Part shown: positions 31,826-41,790 of the stretch, one piece after another
Position numbering within the stretch: position 1 is the stretch's first letter
How the letters are laid out: each line of letters opens with the position of its first letter
Assembly: GCA_021824635.1 (NCBI GenBank)
Contig: JAKAKD010000039.1
Coordinates: 1-64,000 of the forward strand
Reading direction: 5' to 3'
Length of the DNA: 64,000 bases
DNA from: Bacteroidota bacterium
Lineage (GTDB): Bacteria > Bacteroidota > Ignavibacteria > Ignavibacteriales > Melioribacteraceae
Notes under the pieces: generated by a model
What the model was told of the DNA's origin: nothing
What the model saw: the letters and a program-made list of their open reading frames with translations, nothing else
The model's database searches: none
Translations under genes and position numbers: made by a program

Positions 31826-32308
31826 TTAATTGAGAGTTCCTATTGGCTTTATTTCCGTATCAAGAGCAATTTCCGCAACTTTCACTCTTATAACGCCTCT
31901 GCCGATCATGCCTAGCGCAAGAGCTGTTCCTTTCGATAAATCCAAGTCCCGTCCATCAATATAAGGACCTCTATCGTTAATTCTAACAACTACGGATTTA
32001 CCGTTTTTTAGATTTGTTACTTGAAGGATTGTACCAAAGGGCAAATATTTATGAGCAGCTGTAAGAGCCATCTGGTTATATTGTTCGCCGTTAGCGGTTG
32101 TCTTTCCATGAAAACGCGGACCGTACCATGATGCCGTCATAACTCCCATTTGATTAAAGTTTACAGCCGTCATGCTTGGTTCAGCATCTCTGCTAATGAT
32201 TATCTTAGCTGCACCATTATTCTCGCTCGCAGACGTATCGCCAAAACCAATAAACCCTACGCTTGCGGCTATTAGACTAACGATGATAACTATTTTTAAT
32301 CTTTGCAA
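31826..32308 (-). CDS. rlpA: RlpA-like double-psi beta-barrel protein
   Basis: Exported protein of 160 aa with an N-terminal hydrophobic signal/anchor (about 5-24) and a double-psi beta-barrel of the RlpA family: MTASWYGPRFHGKTTANGE, LTAAHKYLPFGTILQVTN, VVRINDRGPYIDGRDLDLS. RlpA proteins are septal lytic transglycosylases acting on denuded glycan strands; here the SPOR domain is absent, so septal targeting is not shown. The start is TTG. Gene ends face the histidine kinase gene over a shared terminator. Confidence 0.88.
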   Translation of the reverse strand: MQRLKIVIIVSLIAASVGFIGFGDTSASENNGAAKIIISRDAEPSMTAVNFNQMGVMTASWYGPRFHGKTTANGEQYNQMALTAAHKYLPFGTILQVTNLKNGKSVVVRINDRGPYIDGRDLDLSKGTALALGMIGRGVIRVKVAEIALDTEIKPIGTLN

Positions 32309-32385
32309 ATATTACCTCTTTTTTGTTGAACATACGTTTTAAAGTTGGAGTAAAGGAAAAACTTCAGTTCGAAATACAGGCGGAG

Positions 32386-32721
32386 TTAATTCTTGAGTCG
32401 CGAAGTGAACCTAATGCTGGTTCGTCTTGTATTCTCTGCAAATGGCAATAAAGTATTTGAAAGAATATAATTTTTGAGGAGATAGATTGATAATTTTTCT
32501 GAATATCCGTTTTGATCGTTTTCTGAATTATGGGCTACATTAGTTAGTAAAACACTCTGATTAGAAGCTGAAAGACCAAGAGTTAAATTTTCTGCTACTT
32601 CCAAAACCGAATTACCAGAACACCGCGAAGATTTCATATTATTTGCGGGTTTTGAAAAAGCCGCTCCTGTAGTTATCAAGAGAACTAGAATAAAAAAATA
32701 TGTCAGAGCTTTTCGATTCAC
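32386..32721 (-). CDS. small exported protein of unknown function
   Basis: Protein of 111 aa with a signal peptide (LTYFFILVLLITTGAAFSK) and no family I recognise. It begins with GTG (32719-32721), and the RBS is weak. One Cys (SSRCSGN) occurs after the signal cleavage site. Mature part is rich in N, S and L with no repeats. It lies 77 bp upstream of rlpA on the same strand, so it may be cotranscribed with it. The signal peptide is the only support that it is real. Confidence 0.5.
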   Translation of the reverse strand: MNRKALTYFFILVLLITTGAAFSKPANNMKSSRCSGNSVLEVAENLTLGLSASNQSVLLTNVAHNSENDQNGYSEKLSIYLLKNYILSNTLLPFAENTRRTSIRFTSRLKN

Positions 32722-33097
32722 TAAACCACTTTTTAATTTGCTTCAAAAATTGACGCCCCAAATTTAATCATTTCCGGGTATAAGAGACAACCTTTTAGAG
32801 TTGTTGCTGCCATAATTAGGAAAACGAAAGTGCTGTTTTTAAGCAATTTTCAGAGAATTTAGTTCCGTGATGAAAATTTTGGGCTCTGGTTTTCCAAAAG
32901 TTACAGAAAAATAGCAACGTCGGCCTCAACCCTTGGACATAATCGGGTGATTTGTCTTTTATTTGAGAGCCTCTATTAATTCTTCTATTTAGATTTTACT
33001 TCCATCTTGAGTTTCAATCGAAAAACTATCTCATTCAATACTCCAATTTAAAGTCTTCCCTCTTTTTCATAAGTTACATGTTATTAAAGAAAGAGAA
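32722..33097. other. 376-bp non-coding region with a GC-richer core
   Basis: No ORF of note on either strand. Most is AT-rich, but 32911-32952 (around CGTCGGCCTCAACCCTTGG) is clearly richer in G+C and looks out of place. It lies in the 5' region of both divergent genes. I cannot match it to a known riboswitch or small RNA. Confidence 0.35.
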
Positions 33098-34564
33098 ATG
33101 ATGACAAAGGTTACGGCATTTATTCCGTTTGTGGATGAACCGACAACAATAGATTTAGTTAACCAACTACGGCTAATCCAATCGATTGATAAAATAATAG
33201 TTTTTACTCACGGCTTGTCGAGAATGCCAATTACAGGCTTAGAGGTATTACAATTAGACCGGATTGAAAGCTCGAAAACTATACGATCTATTGCAAAAAC
33301 AACTGAAACCAGATTTGTTTTAATAATAATAAAGCCGATAAAAATTAATTTAGGAAGTTTTGCAGTTGAACGATTTCAAAGCGTTGCTAATGATACCGGC
33401 GCGGGAATTCTTTACTCCGATTTTTATGAAACAAAAAACGGAAATCTAGAGAAACATCCAACTATTGATTACCAGTTAGGAAGCATCCGCGACGATTTTG
33501 ATTTTGGTCCCCTTCTTTTTATTGACACGGCTGCACTGAAAACCGCCGTAGAAACAATGGAACACAATTTTGAATATGCCGGACTTTATGATCTTCGTCT
33601 TAATCTCTCCCGGCAAAAATTAATTAGCAGAATTCCCGAATATTTATATCAAGCAACGGAAACCGATTTACGAAATTCCGGCGAGAAGCAATTTGATTAT
33701 GTTGATCCGAAAAACAGAATTGTTCAAATAGAAATGGAACAGGCGGCAACAAATCATCTAAAAAAAATAAACGCTTTTCTAGAACCAAATTTTTTAGAGA
33801 CTGAGCCGCTTAGTGACGGCTTCGAAGTAGAAGCCTCTGTTATTATTCCGGTAAAAAATAGAATAAAGACCATTGGAGATGCGGTTAATTCTGCATTAAA
33901 ACAAAAAACAGATTTTCCATTCAACGTAATTGTTGTGGATAATCATTCAACGGACGGATCAACAGAATTATTACGCTCACTTGCAACTAATCATAAAGAG
34001 TTGAAACATAATGTTCCGAAAAGAAAAGATTTGATGATTGGCGGATGCTGGAACGAAGCGCTTTACGATAAATCGTGCGGGAGATTTGCCGTGCAGCTTG
34101 ATAGTGATGATCTTTATAAAGATGAAAATTCATTGCAATCAGTTGTTAATCTTTTTAGAAAAGAAAAATGCGCGATGGTAATTGGTTCATATATTTTAAC
34201 TGATTTTTTATTAAAAGAAATTCCGCCCGGCTTAATAAACCATAGCGAGTGGACTAACAATAACGGCGCCAATAATGCGTTAAGAATAAATGGGCTTGGC
34301 GCTCCAAGAGCTTTTTATACACCTATTTTGCGTGAGATTAAAATTCCAAATGTCAGCTACGGAGAAGATTATTTTCTTGGTTTAACAATTTCCCGTAATT
34401 ATAAGATTGGAAGAATCTACGAACCAATTTATATTTGCAGGCGGTGGGAAGGCAATTCAGATTCCGCACTAGATATTTACAAACAGAACAACAACAATAT
34501 TTACAAAGACCGTCTCCGAACCTTTGAAATTCTGGCAAGACAAAAGAAGAATAAAACAAAATGA
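33098..34564 (+). CDS. glycosyltransferase with two GT-A-like domains
   Basis: Cytoplasmic protein of 488 aa. The C-terminal half (about 248-480) is a family 2 GT-A glycosyltransferase: [38 protein letters not shown], and the metal/nucleotide-binding QLDSDDLY, with [10 protein letters not shown] near the acceptor site. The N-terminal half (about 1-240) also looks like a GT-A fold ([38 protein letters not shown]) but with less clear motifs. Nucleotide-sugar donor and acceptor are unknown. The start has two ATG in tandem after AAGAGA. Its TGA overlaps the ATG of the HIT-family gene by four bases, so they are translationally coupled. Confidence 0.88.
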   Translation: MMTKVTAFIPFVDEPTTIDLVNQLRLIQSIDKIIVFTHGLSRMPITGLEVLQLDRIESSKTIRSIAKTTETRFVLIIIKPIKINLGSFAVERFQSVANDTGAGILYSDFYETKNGNLEKHPTIDYQLGSIRDDFDFGPLLFIDTAALKTAVETMEHNFEYAGLYDLRLNLSRQKLISRIPEYLYQATETDLRNSGEKQFDYVDPKNRIVQIEMEQAATNHLKKINAFLEPNFLETEPLSDGFEVEASVIIPVKNRIKTIGDAVNSALKQKTDFPFNVIVVDNHSTDGSTELLRSLATNHKELKHNVPKRKDLMIGGCWNEALYDKSCGRFAVQLDSDDLYKDENSLQSVVNLFRKEKCAMVIGSYILTDFLLKEIPPGLINHSEWTNNNGANNALRINGLGAPRAFYTPILREIKIPNVSYGEDYFLGLTISRNYKIGRIYEPIYICRRWEGNSDSALDIYKQNNNNIYKDRLRTFEILARQKKNKTK

Positions 34565-35556
34565 TGATCGAAGAGAAACCAGAAAAAAATTCCGGATACG
34601 AGTGGTGGGCTGAACGTACAAAAAAATTGCTCGATGAACAGAAAGTTTCCTGGCCATTATTAAAAACCAATTACGAGAATCTAGCAAATATTCAAACCCG
34701 CGTGTTTACGTTTGATGATTTTGAAATTAAGATTCAATTTAATCCGGATAGAATAAAATCTTCTTCTGCGGATGTTAGCGACAATGCAATTAAATTTAGA
34801 AAATGTTTTTTATGTTCCGATAACCTTCCGGAAGAACAGAACGGTTTGGTTTTTAATAAACATTTTTCAATTCTCTCCAACCCATATCCGATATTTCCGG
34901 AACATTTCACAATTTCAAAAAGGAATCACACACCACAAACCATTATTGGAAATTTTTCGGAGTTATTAGATCTCACAAGATCGCTCGGAAAATATTATAC
35001 CCTTTTCTATAACGGTCCTCAGTGCGGCTCTTCTGCGCCGGATCATATGCACTTTCAAGCGGGCACAAAAAATATTATGCCAATTGAATATGAGTTTAAC
35101 AGAATTGTCAACAAACTTCCGCTTGCGGCTATTGGTAATGGGAAAATCGAAGTGAGATTTTTTGAAGAATTTCTCCGCTACTTTATCTCTTTCGAATCAC
35201 GTAATAAGGGTGAATTGCTTTTTGCCTTTAAGACTTTTGTAAATGCATTCAAGAAAATTTCGGCGCCACATATTGAACCAATGATGAATTTGACCGCAAG
35301 TTATCAAGAAGATATTTGGCGGCTTATAATTTTTCCCCGTCAAATTCACAGACCACGTCAATTTTTTGCCGACACAAAAGAACAATTGCTTATAAGCCCC
35401 GCCGCAGTTGATATGAGCGGTTTGTTTATAACTCCACGCAGAGAAGACTTTGAAAAGATAAAACAAGATGATGTGATTGATATTTTCAAACAGGTAACAA
35501 TCACAAAAGAATATTTTGAATTTCTAAGAAAAAAAATCGGTGAGATTTTTATATAA
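34561..35556 (+). CDS. DUF4922/HIT-superfamily nucleotidyl-sugar phosphorylase-like protein
   Basis: Cytoplasmic protein of 331 aa. CFLCSDNLP (about 81-89) is a zinc-binding-like pair and [13 protein letters not shown] (about 155-167) is a HIT-type active-site motif in which the second His precedes FQ. The HMHFQ form is close to that of GDP-hexose phosphorylases (VTC2/GDPGP1, HLHFQ), and more generally to galactose-1-phosphate uridylyltransferase and ATP adenylyltransferases. The reading frame starts inside the stop codon of the glycosyltransferase gene (ATGA), so both products are likely made together and may share a nucleotide-sugar pathway. The substrate is inferred only. Confidence 0.75.
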   Translation: MMIEEKPEKNSGYEWWAERTKKLLDEQKVSWPLLKTNYENLANIQTRVFTFDDFEIKIQFNPDRIKSSSADVSDNAIKFRKCFLCSDNLPEEQNGLVFNKHFSILSNPYPIFPEHFTISKRNHTPQTIIGNFSELLDLTRSLGKYYTLFYNGPQCGSSAPDHMHFQAGTKNIMPIEYEFNRIVNKLPLAAIGNGKIEVRFFEEFLRYFISFESRNKGELLFAFKTFVNAFKKISAPHIEPMMNLTASYQEDIWRLIIFPRQIHRPRQFFADTKEQLLISPAAVDMSGLFITPRREDFEKIKQDDVIDIFKQVTITKEYFEFLRKKIGEIFI

Positions 35557-35588
35557 CCGGTAAATCGTTGAAAGGTTTTAAGTATATC

Positions 35589-36734
35589 TTACAATACCTT
35601 CACCGCAATTACACTAACATCATCATCCATTTCTCCACCGGTATAATCAAAAATTTCTTTTTGCAACTGCTCAAGTGAATCGCTATCGTGATCAAGTCCG
35701 CCGATAAATTGCATTAATCTTTCTTCGCCGTAAAGTTCGCCGGATTTATTACGCGCTTCAGTAATTCCGTCTGTTACCAGAAACAATTCATCTCCGCTTT
35801 CAAGTTTAAGTTCAATATCTTCATACTCGCCGGATTTACTAAAACCAAGTAGCACTCCCGTAGAAACAATTCTTTTTACTTCTTTTGATTTGAAGATTAG
35901 CGGCAAATCTCCGGCACCCGAGTAACGCGCAGTTTTATTTTTTTTGTCTAGTATAATTATAGAAAGAGTAATGAACACCTCAGCAATTCTTTCGTCTTTA
36001 AAAACCGAATCGTTCACCTTTTGTAATATATGACTCGGCTGATAATCATTTGAAGATTCCAGAACAAACCGGGCGGCACTTCGTACATAGCCGGCGTAAG
36101 CAACCGCAAAATACCACGCACCCCAGCGCTTGCCCATAACATCGCCCAGAATTATTGCAATGTTATCATCGTTCAGTTTGAAGTAATCAATAAAATCTCC
36201 GCCTGGAACATTTTTAAACGGCATATGCCAATGTTTGATTTGAAATCCTTCGAATTGCGGAAATTCTTCCGGAACAACTTTGGTTCCCATTGAATCCGCC
36301 GCTCTTTGAACTTCATCAACAACTTTAACGCGTTCTTTTTCCAAACTTTTCAATATGGCGGAGACTTTTGCAATTACCACTTTTGGGCTGGACGTTTTAA
36401 TTATATAGTCTTCTATCTCTAGATCGAACCCCTGAAGTATATCTTCTTCTTCCCCTTTGGCGGTAAGAAAAACAAATGGAATTTGTTTGAGTTCGGCGTT
36501 TTCTAAAAGGAGTCTACGAAATTCATATCCGTCAACTTCGGGCATCATAACATCACTTATAATCAAGTCCGGTCTAATTTTTTCTGCGAGTTCGTAACCT
36601 TCTCTTCCGTTGCCGGCAACTTCACATCGGAATCCCGCTTTGGTAAGGTTATAATTAAAAAGTTTTGCAATATTAAACTCATCTTCAACAAGAAGAATAG
36701 TGATCAAAGATTTTGTGTTTTCCTGTGTCATCAA
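35589..36734 (-). CDS. receiver-RsbU/SpoIIE PP2C phosphatase
   Basis: Cytoplasmic phosphatase of 381 aa. Residues about 12-130 are a receiver domain with phosphoacceptor D61 in LIISDVMMPEVDG. After a short linker helix comes a PP2C/SpoIIE phosphatase domain (about 165-381) with the metal-binding aspartates in GGDFIDYF, ILGDVMGKRWGAW, LVTDGITEARN and MDDDVSVIAVKV. Such proteins dephosphorylate STAS anti-anti-sigma factors. The STAS gene lies 60 bp upstream in the same operon, so it is the probable substrate, with the histidine kinase two genes further up as possible phosphodonor. Confidence 0.92.
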   Translation of the reverse strand: MMTQENTKSLITILLVEDEFNIAKLFNYNLTKAGFRCEVAGNGREGYELAEKIRPDLIISDVMMPEVDGYEFRRLLLENAELKQIPFVFLTAKGEEEDILQGFDLEIEDYIIKTSSPKVVIAKVSAILKSLEKERVKVVDEVQRAADSMGTKVVPEEFPQFEGFQIKHWHMPFKNVPGGDFIDYFKLNDDNIAIILGDVMGKRWGAWYFAVAYAGYVRSAARFVLESSNDYQPSHILQKVNDSVFKDERIAEVFITLSIIILDKKNKTARYSGAGDLPLIFKSKEVKRIVSTGVLLGFSKSGEYEDIELKLESGDELFLVTDGITEARNKSGELYGEERLMQFIGGLDHDSDSLEQLQKEIFDYTGGEMDDDVSVIAVKVL

Positions 36735-36794
36735 TTATCTAATAAGTTTTTATTAATGGGTCCGGTATTTTTTTCTACTTTTAAAATGAACATG

Positions 36795-37136
36795 TTATTT
36801 ACCAAAGCTTTTTATTGCATTTTGCAAATCGCCGAATGATTCGAATACCCTGAACAAACGCGTTAATTCAAACATAGATTTAATTGCGGGTTTAAAGCCA
36901 ACCAATTTTAAATCACCGCCCATCTTTGCAACTTTCTTGAGCGTGTTAACAATTACTCCCAAAAATGTAGAATCTATAAACTCAACAGCGGTTAAATCAA
37001 TTATAATTTTTTTATAACCTGCGGTTATTTTCTCATTTACGTTAAACTTCAGTTCTTCTGCTTCACGCAAGGTTGCGCGGTCCAGATTTATGATTTCAAT
37101 TACTATATCATCAATTATTTCTTCAACTATTTCCAT
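36795..37136 (-). CDS. STAS-domain anti-sigma factor antagonist
   Basis: Single STAS domain of 113 aa with the phosphorylatable serine S56 in FIDSTFLGVIV, as in RsbV/SpoIIAA. When not phosphorylated such proteins bind and sequester an anti-sigma kinase. It is in the middle of an operon between a sigma-54 response regulator and a receiver-phosphatase. No RsbW-type kinase gene is seen in the window. A paralogue with the serine at the same position is encoded at 43017-43382. Confidence 0.9.
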   Translation of the reverse strand: MEIVEEIIDDIVIEIINLDRATLREAEELKFNVNEKITAGYKKIIIDLTAVEFIDSTFLGVIVNTLKKVAKMGGDLKLVGFKPAIKSMFELTRLFRVFESFGDLQNAIKSFGK

Positions 37137-37157
37137 TTTATATTTTTTGTTCCCGTT

Positions 37158-38540
37158 TTAATCTTTCGGTGAATCAATTTTGTATTTCTCCATTAAGCGG
37201 TAAAGAGTTGCTCTTCCAATTTTAAGTTTACGCGCGGCTTCGACTATATTTCCCTCGGTAACTTTTAATGCATGGCGTATAGCTTCTTCTTTCAATTTTT
37301 CAAATGGAATTATTGGAGAGTCCTCTCCAAACATAACCCCGTTGTTGCTTGTGCTAAAAGTTTTAAACTGTGATGCAATGTTTGCCGGCAAAGAATCAAT
37401 TTCAATCTGATCGCCATCGCTTAAAATCATGCATCGTTCAAGCGTGTTTTCAAGTTCGCGCACATTACCCGGCCAATCGTAATCATACATAATTTTAAGT
37501 GCCGGTTTAGAAACACCCTTCACTTTTTTGTTGAGTTTTGTGTTGAAGTGCTCTATAAAATGATTAATCAAAATAACTATATCGCCCTTTCTTTCGCGCA
37601 ACGGAAGTATGTGAATTGGAAAAGAGCTCAATCTGTAATAAAGATCTTCGCGGAAATTTTTATTCTCAACGGCGGCTTTTAAATCTCTGTTAGTTGCAGA
37701 AATAATTCTTACGTCGGTTTTAATTACTTCGTTACCGCCAACTCTCTCAAATTCTTTTTGCTGAATCACTCTCAAGATTTTTGCTTGAAGCGCCATCTCC
37801 ATTTCACCAATCTCATCAAGAAAAATCGTTCCGCTTTTTGCAAGTTCAAACTTTCCAATTTTTCTTACATGCGCGCCCGTGAAAGCTCCTTTTTCGTGAC
37901 CGAATAATTCACTTTCTAGAAGTTCGCGCGGAATTGATGCGCAGTTGACAACAACAAACGGCGCGGTTTTTCTTTTACCGTTATAGTGTATTGCGCGCGC
38001 CACCAATTCTTTTCCTGTTCCGCTTTCCCCTTCAATTAAAACTGTGATATCATTATCGAGAACTTTCGATACCATCTTAAATGCTTCCTGCATTTTTTTA
38101 TCTGCAGAAATGATGTTGTCGAAACTGTATTCTTTAGTAAGATTTTCTTTTAATTTTTCGACTTCGCGTTCAAGATCGTAATGTTTTATCGCGTTTCTAA
38201 TTGCGGGCTCTAGGCGGTTTTTATCAATTGGCTTGGGGAAATAATCGAACGCGCCAAGGCGAATTGACTCCAGCGCAACTTCAACGCTCCCTTGAGCGGA
38301 AAGCATTATCACTGGAATTTGCGGATTTCTAATTTTAATGCGGTTTAAAACTTCATTTCCGTTAATATCGGGAAGCATAATATCGAGCAGGACTAAATCG
38401 GGATTTTCAGAAAGAGCATTTAGAGCATCTGATCCGTTAATAAATGTTTTGCAATTGTAGTTCCACTGATTTTTAACCCAGTGTACAAGCATTTTAGAAA
38501 TTGATTCTTCGTCGTCAACAATAAAAACTAATTTTTCCAA
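37158..38540 (-). CDS. sigma-54-dependent response regulator (NtrC family)
   Basis: Activator of 460 aa: receiver (about 3-118) with D53 in LVLLDIMLPDING, AAA+ domain with Walker A GESGTGKE and the regular sigma-54 loop GAFTGA, Walker B GTIFLDEIGEM, arginine-containing second region, and C-terminal Fis-type helix-turn-helix (VEAARKLKIGRATLYRLM). It starts 20 bp after the end of the soluble PAS kinase gene, the likely partner. Joining a sigma-54 activator with partner-switching proteins in one operon is unusual. The promoter it acts on was not found. Confidence 0.94.
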   Translation of the reverse strand: MEKLVFIVDDEESISKMLVHWVKNQWNYNCKTFINGSDALNALSENPDLVLLDIMLPDINGNEVLNRIKIRNPQIPVIMLSAQGSVEVALESIRLGAFDYFPKPIDKNRLEPAIRNAIKHYDLEREVEKLKENLTKEYSFDNIISADKKMQEAFKMVSKVLDNDITVLIEGESGTGKELVARAIHYNGKRKTAPFVVVNCASIPRELLESELFGHEKGAFTGAHVRKIGKFELAKSGTIFLDEIGEMEMALQAKILRVIQQKEFERVGGNEVIKTDVRIISATNRDLKAAVENKNFREDLYYRLSSFPIHILPLRERKGDIVILINHFIEHFNTKLNKKVKGVSKPALKIMYDYDWPGNVRELENTLERCMILSDGDQIEIDSLPANIASQFKTFSTSNNGVMFGEDSPIIPFEKLKEEAIRHALKVTEGNIVEAARKLKIGRATLYRLMEKYKIDSPKD

Positions 38541-38559
38541 TATACCCTCGGCTGAAATT

Positions 38560-40521
38560 CTATTTTGGAAGTCTAATAATAAAAGTTGTTCCTTTGTTCA
38601 CCTGGCTTCTTGCTTTGATGAATCCTTTATGCAAATCAATTATTTGTTTTGCGGTAACAAGACCAAAACCGGTTCCGCTTATCTGCATGCCCGGTTTTTG
38701 AACCTTATTAAATTTTTGAAACAGATTCGGTAAATCTTTTTCCGGAATACCAACACCGGTATCGCTAACGGCAATTTCAATTTCTTTTCCGTAATCGTGT
38801 ATAATAACGGAAATTCTTCCGCCGCTGTTGGTATATTTAATTGCGTTCGAAATTAAATTCCAGAGAACTTTTGAGATTCTCTCTTTATCTGCATTTATTA
38901 TTATTCTTTCTTTTGGATATTCTTTGGAGAGAACAAGTTTTTTTTCAGTGATAGAATCATCAAGATTTTTAACGACCTCATCTATTACATCAGCAACATC
39001 AATGCTTGTTTTTTGAAGCTCTTCTTCGCCGGATTCGAGTTGCGAGAAATCAAGAATATCATTTATAAGTTTTGCGAGACGTTTTCCTTCCATCAGAATA
39101 ATATTACTAAATTCATGAACCGTCTCTCTTGGAAGATCGGTATCCGATAAAATTGTTTCTGCAAAACCGACAATTGAAGCAAGCGGAGTTCTTAATTCAT
39201 GAGAGACATTTGAGATGAATTCATTTTTAAGTTTATTGACTTCTTCGAGCACAGTAATTTTGTTCCGCGCCCTTTCCCTCTCTATCAGAATAATGCGGTT
39301 CGCTTCAATCAGTTTGGAATTCAGATCTTTTATTTTTTGTTCATCGAGTTTTCTTTTTGTTATGTTGCGCCCGAAGCTAAGCATTCCCGTAACTTCGCCG
39401 TTGTTCATCATCGGTTTAGCGCTTATCTCAAACGTAATCCCCTTATCAAACCGGTCTAAGAAGACCGTTTCAAAAGTTGTAATGCCATTTGAATTCAGAA
39501 TTTTGTTAAACGCTTCGGCAATTTTTGCTTCATCTTCTTTATCAATGAATTCAAGAAAATGTTTGCCAAGCATTTCTTCGGAAGTAAATCCGAGTGCCGC
39601 CGCTCCGTTTTTGTTTACCATGCTGAAGTAGCCAAATCCGTCCAGTATAAAAATCAAATCGTCCGCAGTATCAATCAACAGTCTAAATCTTTCTTCCGAG
39701 TTCTCTAAACGCAACTGAACTTTTTTCTCTTCTGTAATTTCTTGGATTACTCCAACAACACGAACGACTTCATCGTTCTTAATAATTGGGTTTGCAGAAT
39801 GACGCACCCAGTGTTCTTTTCCAAAACGGTCTTTCATGCGGTATTCAACAATCGCATCTTCTTTATTTCTTAATTTATTTATGAACTCTTTGAACAGCGC
39901 AAAATCGGATTCATGAATTGATTTAAGCACGCGGTATTTGTTCTGATAAATTTCTTCCGGTGAATAACCAAAAAGCGTTCTTACGGCTTCTGTAATGAAA
40001 TTAAATTCGGTTCCATCCGGGCTGGTGGAAAACAAAACAGTATTAATACTGTTTATGGTTTCTTTTATTGTTTGCTGAATTTCCGCTTCGGTAAGTAGAT
40101 GCTGCGGATTTTCTTCCGGCTTCAAAGTTTGCGGCTTTAATATTTCGTTTTTCAGCTTATCCAATTGAGAAACAATATTTGAGTGAACTGTTTTTGCGTC
40201 CTGCATCTTGTCTTTCGAAAATAACAACAGATAGTATTTTGATTTTTCTTCTTTTAAAAATAATTCCTTGTAGAACGTTTTATAACCGTATTCTTTAACG
40301 TAAGCTTTGTATGCACTTGATTGCTTGATTTCCGTAAGAGTCGGTTCCTTTTTTGCCGCAATCTTTGCAATTACCGCTTGAAGGTTTTTGTTTTCTCTTA
40401 TTAGACCTCCAAGTGAGAATAAAATGATTTTTTCAGATCCCTCTGATTTAAAAACCAGGCCGGCATCACTTTCAGTTAACTGGCAAATCTTATTAAGAAT
40501 ATTTTCCTCTTTGTTGTCCAT
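38560..40521 (-). CDS. soluble PAS-PAS histidine kinase
   Basis: Cytoplasmic kinase of 653 aa without membrane helices. The first 150 residues are of a type I do not recognise (possibly a degenerate GAF/PAS fold). Two PAS domains follow (about 155-268, with the PAC end VVRVVGVIQEITEEKK, and about 275-392), then a helical linker (395-430), HisKA with H441 in VSHELRTPLASI, and HATPase with DTGVGIPEKDL and GTGFGLV. It is the first gene of the operon that goes on with the sigma-54 regulator, STAS and RsbU genes. The signal must be intracellular; cofactor unknown. Confidence 0.92.
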   Translation of the reverse strand: MDNKEENILNKICQLTESDAGLVFKSEGSEKIILFSLGGLIRENKNLQAVIAKIAAKKEPTLTEIKQSSAYKAYVKEYGYKTFYKELFLKEEKSKYYLLLFSKDKMQDAKTVHSNIVSQLDKLKNEILKPQTLKPEENPQHLLTEAEIQQTIKETINSINTVLFSTSPDGTEFNFITEAVRTLFGYSPEEIYQNKYRVLKSIHESDFALFKEFINKLRNKEDAIVEYRMKDRFGKEHWVRHSANPIIKNDEVVRVVGVIQEITEEKKVQLRLENSEERFRLLIDTADDLIFILDGFGYFSMVNKNGAAALGFTSEEMLGKHFLEFIDKEDEAKIAEAFNKILNSNGITTFETVFLDRFDKGITFEISAKPMMNNGEVTGMLSFGRNITKRKLDEQKIKDLNSKLIEANRIILIERERARNKITVLEEVNKLKNEFISNVSHELRTPLASIVGFAETILSDTDLPRETVHEFSNIILMEGKRLAKLINDILDFSQLESGEEELQKTSIDVADVIDEVVKNLDDSITEKKLVLSKEYPKERIIINADKERISKVLWNLISNAIKYTNSGGRISVIIHDYGKEIEIAVSDTGVGIPEKDLPNLFQKFNKVQKPGMQISGTGFGLVTAKQIIDLHKGFIKARSQVNKGTTFIIRLPK

Positions 40522-40588
40522 TCAACAGCAATCATAAATAATTTTGATGTAAGATAATAAATTAGTGCGAGGAATAATAGACAATGCT

Positions 40589-41716
40589 TCATTTGGAATT
40601 AGCGTTATGATAAAACTTGAAAAGCAGGTAAAAGAAAAAAGAGAGCGCAGATGCAAAGACCCAGAATCCGTACTGTTTATTAAAATCTATTAACGAAGTT
40701 CCTATTAGCGGTCCTAAAATTGTACCGGCTCCATACATCATTACAAAGTAGCCGTTCGCTTGCGTCATATACTTTTTTTCAACTTGTTCAATGGTATAAT
40801 TTAATCCCACTGTATAAAAGGCGGGAACAAATCCGCCTATCAAGAAAAAAATAATGAGAAGGAAAACAAACTCTTCAGCAAAAACCGGAAGAAGAAAAAG
40901 AAATCCCAACAATGTTGAGATAATTAAAAGCAATTTGTATTTGGAAATCTTATCGGCAACATGTCCTACAATATATAGTATAACAATCCCGCCAACGACA
41001 AATGATGCAATAAAATAAGAAACCTGGTCGCTTGTAAAATAATTCCGCAGTCCATACAATGGAAGAACAACGATGACAGACGACTCAAATAGTCCATAAA
41101 TAGATGCCGAAAGTAAACTCATCAAAGGCATCTTTGCTATCGGCATTTTCAGCATCTTTTCATCTTTTCCCTTCAAATTTATTTCATCCATAAAGACCCA
41201 TTGAACTATAAACACAATCAGAACAATTGAAGAGCCGATAACAAAGGGGACCCAATTTCCAAGCTTTATGGTCCATATTAACATAGAGCCGATTGCAATT
41301 CCTATAGAAAGTATTACAACATATAACCCGATATTTTTTCCGCGGTTGGTATCATCGCTGTAATAATTGATCATTACTTCTGTCGAAACAAAAATGAAAG
41401 TTCCGCCAATACCCATTATTATTTTAACAAGGTATAGAAGCGGATAGATGCGCCAAAAAATGTGACCTAATGCGCTAAGCATCCAGATTAATAATCCTGC
41501 CGTTAAAATATTTTTAACATTGTACCGGTCTATTAATCTTCCTGTAAGACGGGAAAAAATAAAAATGCTTAAATAACCGGCCATGGCAGTTGAACCGGTG
41601 ATAAAGCTCGGTGTGTGGTTTAATTCCAACAACATTACTGTTACGGGCGTTACAAGCCCAAAACCAATTCCGCCAATTCCAATTCCCGCAAGAGCAAGTA
41701 CAAAATTTTTTCGCAT
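40589..41716 (-). CDS. MFS transporter
   Basis: Major facilitator superfamily protein of 375 aa with about twelve transmembrane helices. The loop between helices 2 and 3 reads SRLTGRLIDRYNVKN, matching the MFS signature GxLaDrxGrr, and the corresponding second-half loop is VGHVADKISKYK. The short length (about 375 instead of 400 or more) is common for drug-efflux-like members. The substrate is unknown. It diverges from the U32 gene over about 75 bp. Confidence 0.87.
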   Translation of the reverse strand: MRKNFVLALAGIGIGGIGFGLVTPVTVMLLELNHTPSFITGSTAMAGYLSIFIFSRLTGRLIDRYNVKNILTAGLLIWMLSALGHIFWRIYPLLYLVKIIMGIGGTFIFVSTEVMINYYSDDTNRGKNIGLYVVILSIGIAIGSMLIWTIKLGNWVPFVIGSSIVLIVFIVQWVFMDEINLKGKDEKMLKMPIAKMPLMSLLSASIYGLFESSVIVVLPLYGLRNYFTSDQVSYFIASFVVGGIVILYIVGHVADKISKYKLLLIISTLLGFLFLLPVFAEEFVFLLIIFFLIGGFVPAFYTVGLNYTIEQVEKKYMTQANGYFVMMYGAGTILGPLIGTSLIDFNKQYGFWVFASALSFFFYLLFKFYHNANSK

Positions 41717-41790
41717 ATATGTATAAATTGTTGAGATGAAAAATAGCTTAACAGAAAATAATTACACAACTTTTCTTATTATTGCACTGT

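Noticed and set aside
32910-32925. Sigma-54 promoter on the minus strand (GAGGCCGACGTTGC)
   Set aside because: GG and GC are eight bases apart where ten are needed, and the -24 box is poor.
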